DNA of 64,000 nucleotides from CAVVMA01 sp963830715 (lineage in GTDB: Bacteria; Desulfobacterota; Binatia; Binatales; Binataceae), in NCBI GenBank assembly GCA_963830715.1, contig CAWHNS010000011.1, forward strand, positions 1 through 64,000, given 5' to 3'. The notes beneath the pieces are model-generated. The model searched no databases. It worked only from the letters and a program-made list of their open reading frames with translations, and was not told the DNA's origin. The translations under genes were made by a program, and so were the position numbers. Positions 1 to 8,991 of this stretch are shown here, piece after piece. Each line of letters opens with the position of its first letter. The stretch's first letter is position 1.

Positions 1-1
1 G

Positions 2-346
2 CGACTCGGCTTCGAGGTCCATGATGACGTCCCGATGGGTCCGGAGATGCGCTGGCTTACCGTCCACGCCCCGGGTGACACTCACGACCTGCTGCTGGCC
101 GCTGTGGATCATCACATCCCGCCGGCGCGACCGGCAGGCGATGCGCGAGGTTGTCGCCAAAGGCGACCTGCCGGTCTTCATCCAGGTCGATGATCTGGAC
201 AAGACCTTCGAGGTCGCTGCGCGCCGCCGGGACGGAGATCCTGCCAGGAGCCCATCGACCAGCCCTACGGCGTCCGCGACGCCGCCGTTCGCGACCCCAG
301 CGGCAACCATCGGCGGCTGAGTCAGCCCCTGGTGACACAGGGCTGA
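2..346 (+). pseudogene. VOC (glyoxalase/bleomycin-resistance fold) protein, 5'-partial and frameshifted
   Basis: Read across three frames the segment gives LGFEVHDDVPMGPEMRWLTV, then VAKGDLPVFIQVDDLDKTF, then DQPYGVRDAAVRDPSGN. These are the characteristic stretches of small vicinal-oxygen-chelate proteins, ending in the usual 'xxDPxGN' motif before a stop at 344-346. The start lies outside the window. The frame changes near 125 and near 240, so as written it cannot yield an intact protein. Substrate cannot be told; members include glyoxalases, dioxygenases and antibiotic-binding proteins. The wording resembles actinobacterial members (impression only). Confidence 0.6.
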
Positions 347-462
347 AGTCCGGTCTCCCTCGGGGAGGTCGGCGCGCCGACCGCAGACCCACCCGGCGCT
401 CACGCCCGGCACTCCCCCAGCGCCGCAGCCCGGTACTCACCTCAACCCGACATGTCGCATTA

Positions 463-1068
463 TCAGTTGGGTGAGTAACGGGTTGCGGCGACTGAGGTCC
501 ACTCGTCGTCGTCTGGGGTGTTCCGGTAAATGCGCTGGTTGATGTCGTCAGCCACACGCCGGCGCCCACATGCGTAGGCCACTGGTTCTCTCTGCCGAGA
601 GGCCATATTCGGCGAACGCCTGGTCGTCGTACCATTCGGCGCCGTCTAGACGTGCCTTGAGCTGACTGATGCTGAATTGCTCGTCCCAGGCGTGGCGTCG
701 GCCGAGGAACTCTAGCTCGGTGTTCGAACACAGCTGCGACGCTGCATGGATATCGATGAGATCGCGCGGTAGCCCCCTCCCCGCGAGCGCCCGAACCTTG
801 GTGCCAATGACGTCGTAGAGAGCAAGGACCGGACCGTATGGCGTAGTTTCCGGAGGCTGGCTGGAAGAACTTCCTGAGGGATGTCCCAGCTCGCACTGCT
901 CACCGGTAGCCGGATCGGTGGCCATCATGCGCGCTGAGCGCGGGTCCACGCCGATGATTGACATATCCCAGCCGCGCCTGGTTAGCCCGGCCACGACGGT
1001 TGCCGTGATGTCTTCCATCGGGATGCCACTGTCGGTCGCCACATTGATGTCACGGCTCAGTACCGCCT
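463..1068 (-). pseudogene. AbiEii/AbiGii-type nucleotidyltransferase toxin, N-terminally truncated
   Basis: The reverse strand encodes VLSRDINVATDSGIPMED, MMATDPATGEQCELG, LYDVIGTKVRALAGRGLPRD and EWYDDQAFAEYGL, the order found in AbiEii-family nucleotidyltransferases, which act as toxins of type IV toxin-antitoxin/abortive-infection systems. The 'SRDIN' segment is where the family's nucleotidyltransferase D-x-D pair lies; here the second Asp reads Asn. A frameshift near 565 separates the body from a C-terminal tail that ends at 463-465. Homology stops at about 1068, where sequence of a recombinase begins on the other strand, so the first part of the catalytic domain is gone. No AbiEi antitoxin is visible. 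Almost certainly inactive here. Confidence 0.65.
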
Positions 1069-1080
1069 ACCACCCGCGCG

Positions 1081-1698
1081 ATGGTTCTCACGCTGGCCCT
1101 GACTGGCCTCCGTATCGCTGAACTTGCCGGACTGAAATGGAAGCGCGTGAACCTAGCAAAGACACCGATCACGTGCGGACCTGATCTGATCGAACCGCAA
1201 ACGATGGCGATACGCGAGACATGGGTAAAGGTCTACGGCAAGCACCTCGCAAAAGATGTTCCCCGCGGCCAATATCAGGATGTGAAGAACCCCAAACATG
1301 GACGCCGCGACGTTCCTCTCCTTCCTCTAGTAGTGAAGCTTCTCAGCGATCTCCGCGCTGAGAGTACCCACACTGGCCCGGACGATCCAGTATTCGCCGC
1401 AACAACCGGAAAGCCCATTGATGCGCACAATGAACTGGCTCGGCGATTGAAACCAGCGTGCGAGGCGCTACGCAAACAAGGGCATCTGATACCGGCTATC
1501 TCATGGCACGATCTCCGGCACACGGCATCCACCTGGGCGGACCAAGGCGGACTCTCGGAAGCGGAGCGTTCCCGCATCCTTGGCCATGGCGTGAAGGTGA
1601 ATCGGCATTACACGAAGGCTCACCTCGATCATGCTCGCGCGGCCATGGCTGGAATGGCGGATGGGTCAGAGACAGCGCTAACCCCAGTCGCGAAGTGA
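1081..1698 (+). CDS. Tyrosine recombinase/phage integrase, catalytic domain only
   Basis: The 205-residue product carries the catalytic residues of tyrosine recombinases in order: Arg in TGLRIAEL near residue 12, HDLRH near residue 145, LGHG, and the nucleophile in RHYTKAH near the C-terminus. Family integrases are usually 350-400 residues with SAM-like and arm-binding domains in front; these are absent. The initiation codon assigned here lies inside the domain (MVLTLALTGLRI), so the gene is 5'-truncated, at the same point where the divergent AbiEii remnant is also cut. It probably once mobilised the neighbouring island; a tRNA 3' half at 4152-4201 is a plausible partner attachment site. Confidence 0.85.
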   Translation: MVLTLALTGLRIAELAGLKWKRVNLAKTPITCGPDLIEPQTMAIRETWVKVYGKHLAKDVPRGQYQDVKNPKHGRRDVPLLPLVVKLLSDLRAESTHTGPDDPVFAATTGKPIDAHNELARRLKPACEALRKQGHLIPAISWHDLRHTASTWADQGGLSEAERSRILGHGVKVNRHYTKAHLDHARAAMAGMADGSETALTPVAK

Positions 1699-1758
1699 AG
1701 AGGGCGGATTCACCTGAACGAGCCTCGACGCGCCCGTCGCCGTTTGTATGTCTCCTCC

Positions 1759-2840
1759 ATGGCCAAGGCGGAAGACCTCGCGCAGTTGAAAAAGGGGTGC
1801 CGAACTGGAATCGGTGGAGGTTTGACGAACTACTACCTAAGCCTTATTACCCTGATCTCACCTTGGCGGACCTCAAGGGCGCAAAACTCGCCAATGCGGA
1901 CTTCAGCGACGCTGAATTAAGCGGTGCGGACCTAAGCGGGGCGATTCTTAGGGGTGCGCACCTAAGCGGGGCAGATCTCAGGGAGCAAACCTCAGTGGGT
2001 CTGACCTGTTTAGAGCCGATCTCAGCGAAGCGTACCTCGACAACGCTGACTTCCGAGAGGCGGACTTAAATATGGCGAATCTTATCCGAGCGAATCTTAT
2101 CTCGACGGACTTCAGCAGGGCGAACCTCATCTATGCGAACTTCAGCGAGGCGTACCTCCGCAATGCTAGCTTCGACCAGGCAACCTTATGGGAAACCGTT
2201 TTTGCCCGTACCGATTTGACCGAAGTGAAAGGATTGGAGTCTTGCATCCACAATGGTCCTTCCAGTTTGGGGATCGAGACTTTCTTCAAATCCGCCGGCA
2301 CAATTCCCCAAACTTTCTTGCGTGGTTGTGGTGTGCCCGATCAGTCCATAACCTTTGCGCGGTCACTCATAAGCCAAGCGATTGAGTTCTATTCCTGCTT
2401 CATCAGCTACTCCAGCCACGACCAGGCGTTCGCAGAACGTCTTCACGCCGACCTGGTCGCCAAGAATTTGCAGTGCTGGTTCGCTCCCGAAGATTTGAAG
2501 ATTGGTGACCGTTTTCAGGAACGCATCGAGGAATCGATTCGGCTTTTCGACAAGGTGATGATCGTTCTGTCTGAAGCGTCAGTACAGAGCGCGTGGGTCG
2601 AGCGCGAAGTGAATGCGGCCCGCGAACGCGAGGACCGCGAGAAACGCACGGTGCTTTTTCCAATCCGCATCGACGACGAGGTGATGAACACCCCGCAGCC
2701 TTGGGCAGCCGATATCCGCCGCTCCCGCCACATTGGGGACTTCCGTGAGTGGGAAAACTTATTCTTCGTATCAGAAGGCTTTTAAGCGCCTGCTGCGTGA
2801 CCTCAAAGCGACAGATAGCTCGTCAGAACACCACGCTTAA
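1759..2840 (+). CDS. Pentapeptide-repeat + TIR domain protein (copy 1, frameshifted)
   Basis: Start MAKAEDLAQLKKG is chosen because the next gene opens in the same way (MADPQQLEVLRQG) and both run into a WNxWR motif. After about 35 residues come A(D/N)LxxADL-type pentapeptide repeats (about 1860-2215), a short linker ending FLRGCGVPD, then a TIR domain from FYSCFISYSSHDQAF to the end. The TIR domain keeps the S-x-W-V-x-x-E segment (SAWVEREV) whose Glu is the catalytic residue of NAD-cleaving TIRs. The C-terminal SYQKAFKRLLRDLKA lies in another frame. Breaks are near 1790, 1985 and 2765, each consistent with one lost or gained base. Family knowledge suggests NAD+ hydrolysis or signalling in defence; the role here is inferred. 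Confidence 0.75.
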
Positions 2841-2895
2841 GAGCCTCAGCGAGGTCGTGGACTCCACCCTTGCGGCGCGGTATGGTGTTCTTTAA

Positions 2896-4006
2896 ATGGC
2901 CGACCCGCAACAGCTTGAAGTACTCCGGCAAGGAGCGCCAGGGTGGAATCAGTGGCGCAAGAAGAACCGGAGCCAGAGGGGGCTGGAACTAGACCTCAGC
3001 GGGGCGGACCTCAGCGGGGCGGACCTCAGCGGGGCGAACCTCAGCGGGGCGAACCTCAGCGGGGCGAACCTCAGCGAGGGCGGACCTCAGCGGGGCGAAC
3101 CTCAGCGGGGCGGACCTCAGCGGGGCGAACCTCAGCGGGCGGACCTCAGCGGGGCGAACCTCAGCGAGGCGAACCTCAGCGGGGCGAACCTCAGCGGGGC
3201 GAACCTCAGCGGGGCGGACCTCCGCGGGGCGGACCTCAGCGGGGCGAACCTCAGCGAGGCGAACCTCAGCGGGGCGGACCTCAGCGGGGCGAACCTCAGC
3301 GGGGCGAACCTCAGCAGGGCGAGACTTGGAACCATTTTTGGTGATACGGACTGAAGGATGTGCAAGGATTAGATGCTTGTCATCATTTTGGTCCGAGCAT
3401 CCTTGACCATCGAACCCTCGCCAAGTCCGGACCTCTTCCGCTTCCTTTCCTTCGCGGTTGTGGCCTTCCCGACAAATTCATCGAATATTTGCCATCCCTG
3501 CTCAATCAGGTGATTCAGTTCTACTCGTGCTTCATCAGCTATAACCACTCCGACAAAGCGTTTGCCCGGCGTCTCTACGACACACTTCAGGGCCGAGGCA
3601 TTCGCTGCTGGCTTGACGAAAAACAACTCCGTCCCGGCGATGACATCCACGAAGAAGTGGACCGTGCCATCCTTCACTGGGGACAAGGTACTGCTCTGTT
3701 GCTCCAAGGACTCGCTGACGAGCTGGTGGGTAGGCAACGAAATTGGAAAGGCGTTCGCCAAGGAACAGGCACTGATGAAGGAGCGGAGAAAGAAAGTCCG
3801 CTCTCATCCCGCTGAATCTTGACGGCTACTTGCCCAGCGGAAAATGGACCAGCGGAAAAGCCTCCAAGTTCTCGAACGCCTGGCCGGTGACTTCCGAGGC
3901 TGGAAGCGGAACCACGCGAAGTTCGAGAGAACAAGTGGAGAATGTGATTCGCGCGCTGCGCGCTGATGATGCCGCGCGCGAGCGCCCGCCAGAGTCAAAG
4001 CTTTGA
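2896..4006 (+). CDS. Pentapeptide-repeat + TIR domain protein (copy 2, frameshifted)
   Basis: This is a tandem paralogue of the gene just upstream, about 55 bases after it. The product begins MADPQQLEVLRQG, continues through a long run of ADLSG/ANLSG pentapeptides, then VQGLDACHHFGPS, FLRGCGLPD and a TIR domain starting FYSCFISYNHSDKAF. The second half of the TIR (DKVLLCCSKDSLTSWWVGNE) keeps the catalytic Glu after the SWW segment but sits in another frame. The end EQVENVIRALRADDAARER with stop at 4004-4006 follows after a further shift. Breaks are near 3350, 3670 and 3805. The repeats are expected to form a right-handed beta-helix rod carrying the TIR; they are far more uniform in DNA than those of copy 1. 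Confidence 0.75.
3001..3315 (+). repeat. Near-perfect 15-bp tandem repeat encoding pentapeptides
   Basis: Twenty-one consecutive units of GGGGCGRACCTCAGC, most differing only at one R position (aspartate versus asparagine codon). Nineteen units are exactly 15 bases. The unit at 3076-3091 has 16 and the unit at 3137-3150 has 14, so the frame moves by +1 and returns, giving a stretch of EPQRG-type residues instead of ANLSG. Because the unit length is a multiple of three and the units lack stops, every frame on both strands stays open here. The uniformity suggests recent expansion or homogenisation. Confidence 0.95.
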
Positions 4007-4084
4007 CGTTGGGGGTGGGCGGCGTCATAGCTAGGTTTGAATTGTCTTGGCCTGGGCAGCCAAGCGGCGCGATTTTCGCCTAGT

Positions 4085-4105
4085 TTTGGCAGGTATTTGG
4101 CAGGT
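4085..4105. repeat. Short direct repeat beside tRNA fragment
   Basis: TTTGGCAGGT occurs at 4085-4094 and again at 4096-4105, one helical turn apart, about 50 bases before the tRNA-Val fragment. Direct repeats of this spacing beside an attachment core are typical of integrase or excisionase binding sites; that role is inferred from position only. Confidence 0.35.
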
Positions 4106-4151
4106 GAACGTTGGTAAGTGCAGTGCTTTCAGAATGAGACGAGAAAAGACC

Positions 4152-4201
4152 CCTGCTTCACACGCAGGAGGTCACAGGTTCGAGTCCTGTCGCGCCCACC
4201 A
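4152..4201 (+). tRNA. 3' half of tRNA-Val(CAC) gene; probable attachment-site scar
   Basis: From 4152 the sequence has a perfect anticodon stem and loop (CCTGC TTCACAC GCAGG, anticodon CAC = Val), a short variable region, a T-arm with TTCGAGT loop closed by ACAGG/CCTGT, the 3' acceptor strand CGCGCCC, discriminator A and encoded CCA ending at 4201. The D-arm and 5' acceptor strand (GGGCGCG expected) are absent; upstream bases do not pair. A tRNA gene cut exactly at its anticodon stem, between an integrase-bearing island and phage-type genes, is the usual result of site-specific integration into a tRNA 3' end. It is not a functional tRNA as it stands. Confidence 0.8.
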
Positions 4202-4252
4202 CTAAACCCCAACAAAACACAGGAAGACACAGAGTAGATTTACTATAATGAA

Positions 4253-4441
4253 TTGCCTGACCCCCCGCTTTCCGCCTCAATTCCAGACGATTTCGCCAGT
4301 CAATTGCCAGTAAACCGCTGGCGCGTAGGACGCACTGTTCCCATCAACGTGTACGAGGGCGACCGCCCAGTATGCCAGTGCCACACCGCGATTGATGCGC
4401 GGCGCATTGTCGAGGCGATGAACCGCGAGGTGCAGCGGTGA
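4253..4441 (+). CDS. Small phage-type protein of unknown function
   Basis: A 62-residue product starting at TTG (4253); an ATG at 4248 is in a different frame that soon stops. The C-terminal part (VYEGDRPVCQCHTAIDARRI, then VEAMNREVQR) looks like the small accessory proteins found in phage early regions. I do not recognise a family. Its stop is two bases before the GTG of the next reading frame, and the order leads into a RusA-like gene, so it probably belongs to the same phage operon. Confidence 0.45.
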   Translation: MPDPPLSASIPDDFASQLPVNRWRVGRTVPINVYEGDRPVCQCHTAIDARRIVEAMNREVQR

Positions 4442-4443
4442 AG

Positions 4444-4691
4444 GTGACCCGAGCGCAGGTCGGGCTTCTACTGGGTTCGGTTCGATGGCCAAGTGATCGT
4501 TGCTGAGTACACGGCAGATGGTATCGGCTGCGCGCCGGAGGGACCGCACTGGCGCGTCCCCGGCTCGCGATCGTTTCCCGACCGGGGAAGTCTGCGAGCT
4601 GCTCTATGGCCCGCTCCCGACGCCCGACGAGCTGAGGGTAGCGAAAGCGGCGCTGGCGCTGGCAGCCCGCGCGGAGGCGACGAATGGTTGA
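4444..4691 (+). CDS. Small phage-type protein of unknown function, frameshifted
   Basis: Starting from GTG 4444 and allowing a frame change near 4462, the sequence reads FYWVRFDGQVIVAEYTADG, then HWRVPGSRSFPD, then after another shift near 4585 VCELLYGPLPTPDELR and ending AALALAARAEATNG at 4691. Neither piece is recognised. The last codons overlap the start of the RusA-like gene by 8 bases, implying translational coupling. The frame breaks may be sequencing errors because the reading resumes sensibly each time. Confidence 0.4.
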
Positions 4692-5094
4692 GGTGCGGGC
4701 CGTGCCGACGCTGCGCTTCACCATCCCCGGCGCGCCGCGCACCAAGCCGCACCAGGAATGGAACCAGGCCGCGCAGCTTCATCTGTGCGAGCCCCGCGCC
4801 GGTTGGCACATGAACGCGGGTGCCTACGACTTCGTCCCGTTCACGGTCCCGGTGAACGGCTGCGCGCTCTTTTACCGTGAGGCGCTGACGGGTGACGCTG
4901 TGGGGTATTACCAGGCGCTCGCGGACGCGCTCCAAGAGGCACGAATCGTTGAGAACGACAAGCTGATCGTGAGTTGGGACGGCTCGCGGCTGTTGAAGGA
5001 CGCGGCGACTCCGCGCGTCGAGGTCGCGCTGGAGGCGGCGTGCTGGTCGGCGCCCTTCCCCGGGTGCAGCAAGTGCTCGGCATTACGCGATTGA
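4684..5094 (+). CDS. RusA-like Holliday-junction resolvase
   Basis: The 136-residue product has the RusA pattern: an N-terminal strand (LRFTIPGAPRTKPH), a middle strand with a basic residue followed by a conserved acidic helix (GDAVGYYQALADALQEARIV), then ENDKLIVSWDGSRLLKDA and a final strand PRVEVALEA. In RusA the acidic residues in the middle helix and in the ENDKLI segment bind Mg2+ for symmetric cleavage of four-way junctions. Length fits the family (about 120-140 residues). RusA proteins are mostly phage-borne, which agrees with the two small genes overlapping upstream. The last dozen residues after the core look like read-through tail. Confidence 0.7.
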   Translation: MVEVRAVPTLRFTIPGAPRTKPHQEWNQAAQLHLCEPRAGWHMNAGAYDFVPFTVPVNGCALFYREALTGDAVGYYQALADALQEARIVENDKLIVSWDGSRLLKDAATPRVEVALEAACWSAPFPGCSKCSALRD

Positions 5095-5149
5095 GTGCCG
5101 TGATTCCTCTAGCTTCCGACTTTGCTTCGGGCCTGAGCCGTCTTCGGGG

Positions 5150-5390
5150 ATGCCGAAACCGTCCCTACCGCTCGATCAGGCGCTCCGCTATGCCGTGCAG
5201 ATCTGCGATGCGCGCACACGAAGAACATCACGCATCGCGACCTGAAACCCCGGCAACATTCTGGTGACTGCCTCCGGCGTAAAGTTACTGGATTTCGGTC
5301 TGGCCAAGATCGCACTGGTGAAGATAGGAGCAAGTCTGCCCAGAGCGTCGCCGAACCTCGCAACACGTCCGTACTGGCTAAACTGATTAT
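5150..5390 (+). pseudogene. Remnant of a eukaryotic-type Ser/Thr protein kinase
   Basis: Across three frames the segment gives PSLPLDQALRYAVQICDA, then NITHRDLKP, then NILVTASGVKLLDFGLAKIA. HRDLKPxN is the kinase catalytic loop and DFG the metal-binding motif, in correct order and spacing. The N-lobe with the P-loop and the C-lobe after the activation segment are missing, so this is a remnant of about 80 codons. Such kinases (Pkn type) are numerous in Acidobacteriota. It marks the beginning of the second sequence block after the phage-type genes. Confidence 0.75.
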
Positions 5391-7781
5391 GTGACGCGTT
5401 GCCTTCCTTTCCTCTTCCTCAGCCTACGTTGCGCCTGCGCGGTCACCGCAACCGACCTCGCGCAACAAATCCAACAGCTTTCTCTCGATCCCCAACAGTG
5501 CTATCGCGTGCTCGAGCTCAACATCACCAAAGAGGATCTGAAGCTCTACCTTACTTCCGGCTACTTGATCTTTACCAAGCCCATCCAGGGAGTGCGCCTG
5601 GGTGCGGCGTTTGTTGCCGACACGGACGGCGGCGATGCCGAAGTTCTGCTGCTGCCGCCCAACCGCGCCGAGCGGCAATCGCTGGCCCTCTTCACGAAAT
5701 CGCCTACCCTCGAGGAGCACTTCAAAACGGCCGTGCTCCTGTTCACGGATGGAACTGGAGACGACCTATGGAGCCAGATTCAGTCCAATCCCACGCAGAA
5801 AAAAAAGGCCGGAAGCAGGCTTGCTGATCGCCCCGGAGTATGAAGCCACTTTGCGCAATCTCGCGGACAGCTTTGAACCACGAATAGTATTCGATCTGTT
5901 GTCGGCCGATCGAAAAGAGAACGGCCTCTTCTACACGGCCGTCTCGGGAAATCAGTTGGGGACGTTCGACGTGCTCTACGATCCGACCACCCACGATCAG
6001 ATTTCGGTCGGCAGGCTTGCCTACCGCAACGATCGTACCTATTTCGACACTTGGACCAGTTTCCCGGCCCGCTCGGCTCGCAACCGCCTGCCGGTTCCCC
6101 CCGTCAAGTCCTCGCTCGATAATTTCCAGATCGATGCCAACATTGAAAACGATCTCAGCATGAAGGTGACGACGCGCGCCACACTGACCCTCAACCAGGA
6201 CGTCGGACCGGCGCTTCCTTTCAGCATTTCGCGAAATATGCACATTACCGCGGCGAGCATCGATGGCCAGCCGGTGGAGGTGTTCGAGCGAGAGTCGGTG
6301 CGGGCCAACCTGATCTTTCCCTCCGACGATCGCCAAATTCTGCTCGTTTCCCCGAGTGCATTGCAGCCCAATAAGCCTCACGAGATCGAAATCCACCATG
6401 AAGGCTCCGTGATTGAAAAGGCCGGGGACAGCGTGACTACGTTGGTCGCGGGGCACCTGGTATCCGCAAATCGGAGGCGAACTCGCTAACTACGACCTGA
6501 TCTACCGTTATCCGAAAAATCTCGTGCTGTCGCAAGTGGCACGCCGTTCGAGGACCACACCGAGGGGAACTGGCGCACCACCCGCCGCAAGTCCGATTCG
6601 CCGCTTCGATTCGCGGGATTCAACCTGGGAGATTTCCGCTCGACGTCCATCGATCAGAACGGCTACCACATCGATGTCTATGCCAATCGATCGCTGGAAA
6701 GGGCGTTGACGCCGATTCAGGCAGACGTTCCGATAGCGCCTCCTACCCGGTCCTAGACGGCGCCAGAGAGTTGCTAGTTTGCCGGCCGACTCGACCATCA
6801 CTGCGGCCGAGCCACCGAATCCAGGCGCGCGGATCCCAGCAGCTAACCAGAAATGTCGTGGAATCGGTGGATTTCATGACAGCCAAGTTCGGGCCGCCGC
6901 CGCTCCGCAATCTCGCGATCACTCCCATCCCGGGCCGCTTCGGCCAGGGATTTCCGGGCCTCGTTTACATTTCAACGCTAGCCTATCTCGATCCCGGCCA
7001 GCGGCCCCCCGGGACGCGCGGCCCTTCGGGGGAAACTTTCTTCTCCGAGCTTCTGGAAACTCACGAGATCGCGCATCAATGGTGGGGCAACCTGGTGATC
7101 CCCGCCGGTTACCAGGATAACTGGCTGATTGAGTCTCTCGCCAATTATTCGGCCTTGCTGTTGCTCAAAAAAAGAAAGGGACCAGGGCGCTCGACGATGT
7201 GCTCGCCGATTATAAGACGCACCTGATTAGCAAGGACGAGAGCGGCCGAGCGCTCGAATCGGCCGGCCCGATCACCTGGGGCTATCGCCTGGAATTTTCC
7301 TTGGCTCCGAGCGCCTGGCAAACCGTGACCTATGAAAAGGGCACCTGGATCATTCATATGTTGCGGCGCCGCATGGGCGATGAGCAGTTCCTCAGTTTTC
7401 TCCATGAAATCTGCAATCGCTATCGCTTCAACTCCATCAGCACGGAACAGTTTCGCGAGCTGGCCCGAGCAGTTCATGCCTCCCCAGACTCCGGACCGCG
7501 CTCTAAAGAGCTTCTTCGACACTTGGGTTTACGGAACCGGCATCCCGAGCGTCAAACTTTCCTACACCTTAAACCAATTGAAGCTCACCGGCGAGGTGTT
7601 CGAACGGAGTAGACGCGACTTCTCAGCTCTCGTTCCAGTCGAGGTCCAAAGCGGAAACCAGAAAACTGTTTATTGGCTGCCTGCCGGCAGTGATGCGATC
7701 CCATTCTCCATTTCTTTAAAGGCGCCGCCGACCAAGGTGACTTTGCTTGCGGCCGACTGCCTGATCGTAAGTGCCCGGTAA
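5391..7781 (+). pseudogene. M1-family metallopeptidase (aminopeptidase N type), multiply frameshifted
   Basis: GTG at 5391 opens a signal-peptide-like start, followed by a beta-rich N-terminal domain (PRIVFDLLSADRKENGLFYT, then FSISRNMHITAASIDGQPVE). The zinc site is at 7062-7076 in HEIAHQWWGN, with the third ligand Glu 18 residues on in LIESLANY, exactly the M1 arrangement HExxH-(18)-E. A helical C-terminal part (TYEKGTWIIHMLRRRMGDEQ) and a beta tail end at 7781. The frame breaks at least six times; the first is at the A8 run 5799-5806 and another is at the A7 run near 7168, both classic indel sites. The full reading would be about 795 residues and probably secreted. I call it pseudogene only because no single frame spans it. 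Confidence 0.8.
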
Positions 7782-7801
7782 CGCCGGCCGTCGACTGAAT
7801 C

Positions 7802-8747
7802 ATGCCGATCGCAACTAAAAGGAAGACAGAAGCCAAGAAAAGCGCGCCCATTGTCGAGGCGGAACCCGCGCCCGAGGTGCAGCAGGTAGAAGAAGCGCCC
7901 TCGCCCAAAGTTACCGCCTTGATTTTCTCCTATGACAGCGCCCCGGCCGCGCGCCGGTGCCTGGCGGCCTTGGAAGGCTCCAACGATCGCGGGCTGCTCG
8001 AAATTCTCCATGGTGGATTGCGGCTCCCATGACGAAAGCCCACAGCTCGACGCCGAATTCTCCAACATTACGATCCTGCGCCTGCCGCGGTATTTTGGCC
8101 GAACCAAAGCGCTGAATATCGGTACTCGTACCGCAGCCGGCGAATATCTTTTCTTTCTGACTCCTCAGGTGGAAGTGCTTCCCACCACCATCCCGGCGCT
8201 GCTCGGGCGGCTGGAGGCCGACCCTGAAGCTGTTGCGGCCTGTCCGCTGTTAGTCGACACCGAGGCCCGGCAGGCGCAAGAATTTTTTCGGCTGCCGACA
8301 CCCGGCACCGGCCTTGAACTAACCCCGGTCGCCCTCGACAAGACCGCTGACGCGGCCAGCGTCGAATATGCTTCCTTTCAGGCTTTTCTAGTCCGCAAGT
8401 ATTTCGTCAAGGGAATAAATTACTTGGATGAGCGCTATGGCGACTCCTGGTCGGACGCCGAACTGTGTTATCAGATTCGGCGGGCATCCCGAAAGATCGT
8501 CGTGTTGCCGCAAGTCACGGCACTCTACACGCCAACTTCGCCCTATTCGGACTCCGCTGATACGATTCGCAAGGCCGATCAGATCCATGGCGCCGCGGTG
8601 TACTTCGGTAGGCACTATGGCTTCATGACCGGCCTGATGTTTCGCATCAAGGAAATCCTCAAGGCGCTCTTCACTTTTCAGCTGGGGCTATTCGCTGCCC
8701 TGGTTTCTGGCGCCAAAATCGACGGCTCGCAGACCGCGATTCTTTGA
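7802..8747 (+). CDS. Family 2 glycosyltransferase (frameshift near 8010)
   Basis: The product starts MPIATKRKTEAKK, with a charged Pro/Glu-rich leader of about 35 residues, then the GT-A fold opening KVTALIFSYDSAPAARRCLA. After a one-base shift near 8010 comes VDCGSHDESPQL, NIGTRTAAGEYLFFLTPQVE and a long C-terminal half ending in a hydrophobic helix (FTFQLGLFAALVSG). The SYD/DCGSHD pair replaces the more usual SYN/DNGSxD of GT2 enzymes. It would transfer a sugar from an NDP donor, probably at the membrane; acceptor unknown. It lies 21 bases after the peptidase gene. Confidence 0.7.
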
Positions 8748-8974
8748 GCCCGGACCTGCTGGGCAATGGGCTTCGGCTCTCAACCGCACTAGAAGTTACA
8801 GGCGTCAGTACCAGAACCAAATCGACCTCGGGCTAGAACCGAAAGGCCATCACTCTATATGGCGCTGAGTGCTATTTGCTGGCATACTCCGGAAGGATTT
8901 CGGAGCCGGTTGAAGCATTCTGGGCCCCGTCCAGCCCTAGGGAAGCGATCCGTCTTCGTCACCGTTCCCTTAAA

Positions 8975-8981
8975 GGAGGGA
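8975..8981 (+). promoter_or_regulatory. Strong Shine-Dalgarno for AAA+ gene
   Basis: AAAGGAGG precedes the ATG at 8992 by about ten bases, the best ribosome-binding site in this part of the window, and fixes the start MLRVNIPLDP. Confidence 0.6.
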
Positions 8982-8991
8982 AAGGGCCATC

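Noticed and set aside
3001..3315. CRISPR-like periodic repeat
   Set aside because: The units are contiguous 15-mers with no spacers and read as A(D/N)LSG, so it is a coding repeat.
3132..3365. Reverse-strand protein rich in LRFAPLRSAP repeats
   Set aside because: It is the antisense reading of the 15-bp pentapeptide repeat, whose period of three codons keeps all frames open.
4013..4030. 5' half of tRNA-Val for the fragment at 4152
   Set aside because: GGGCGGCG only loosely matches the acceptor strand, lies over 120 bases away and has no D-arm after it.
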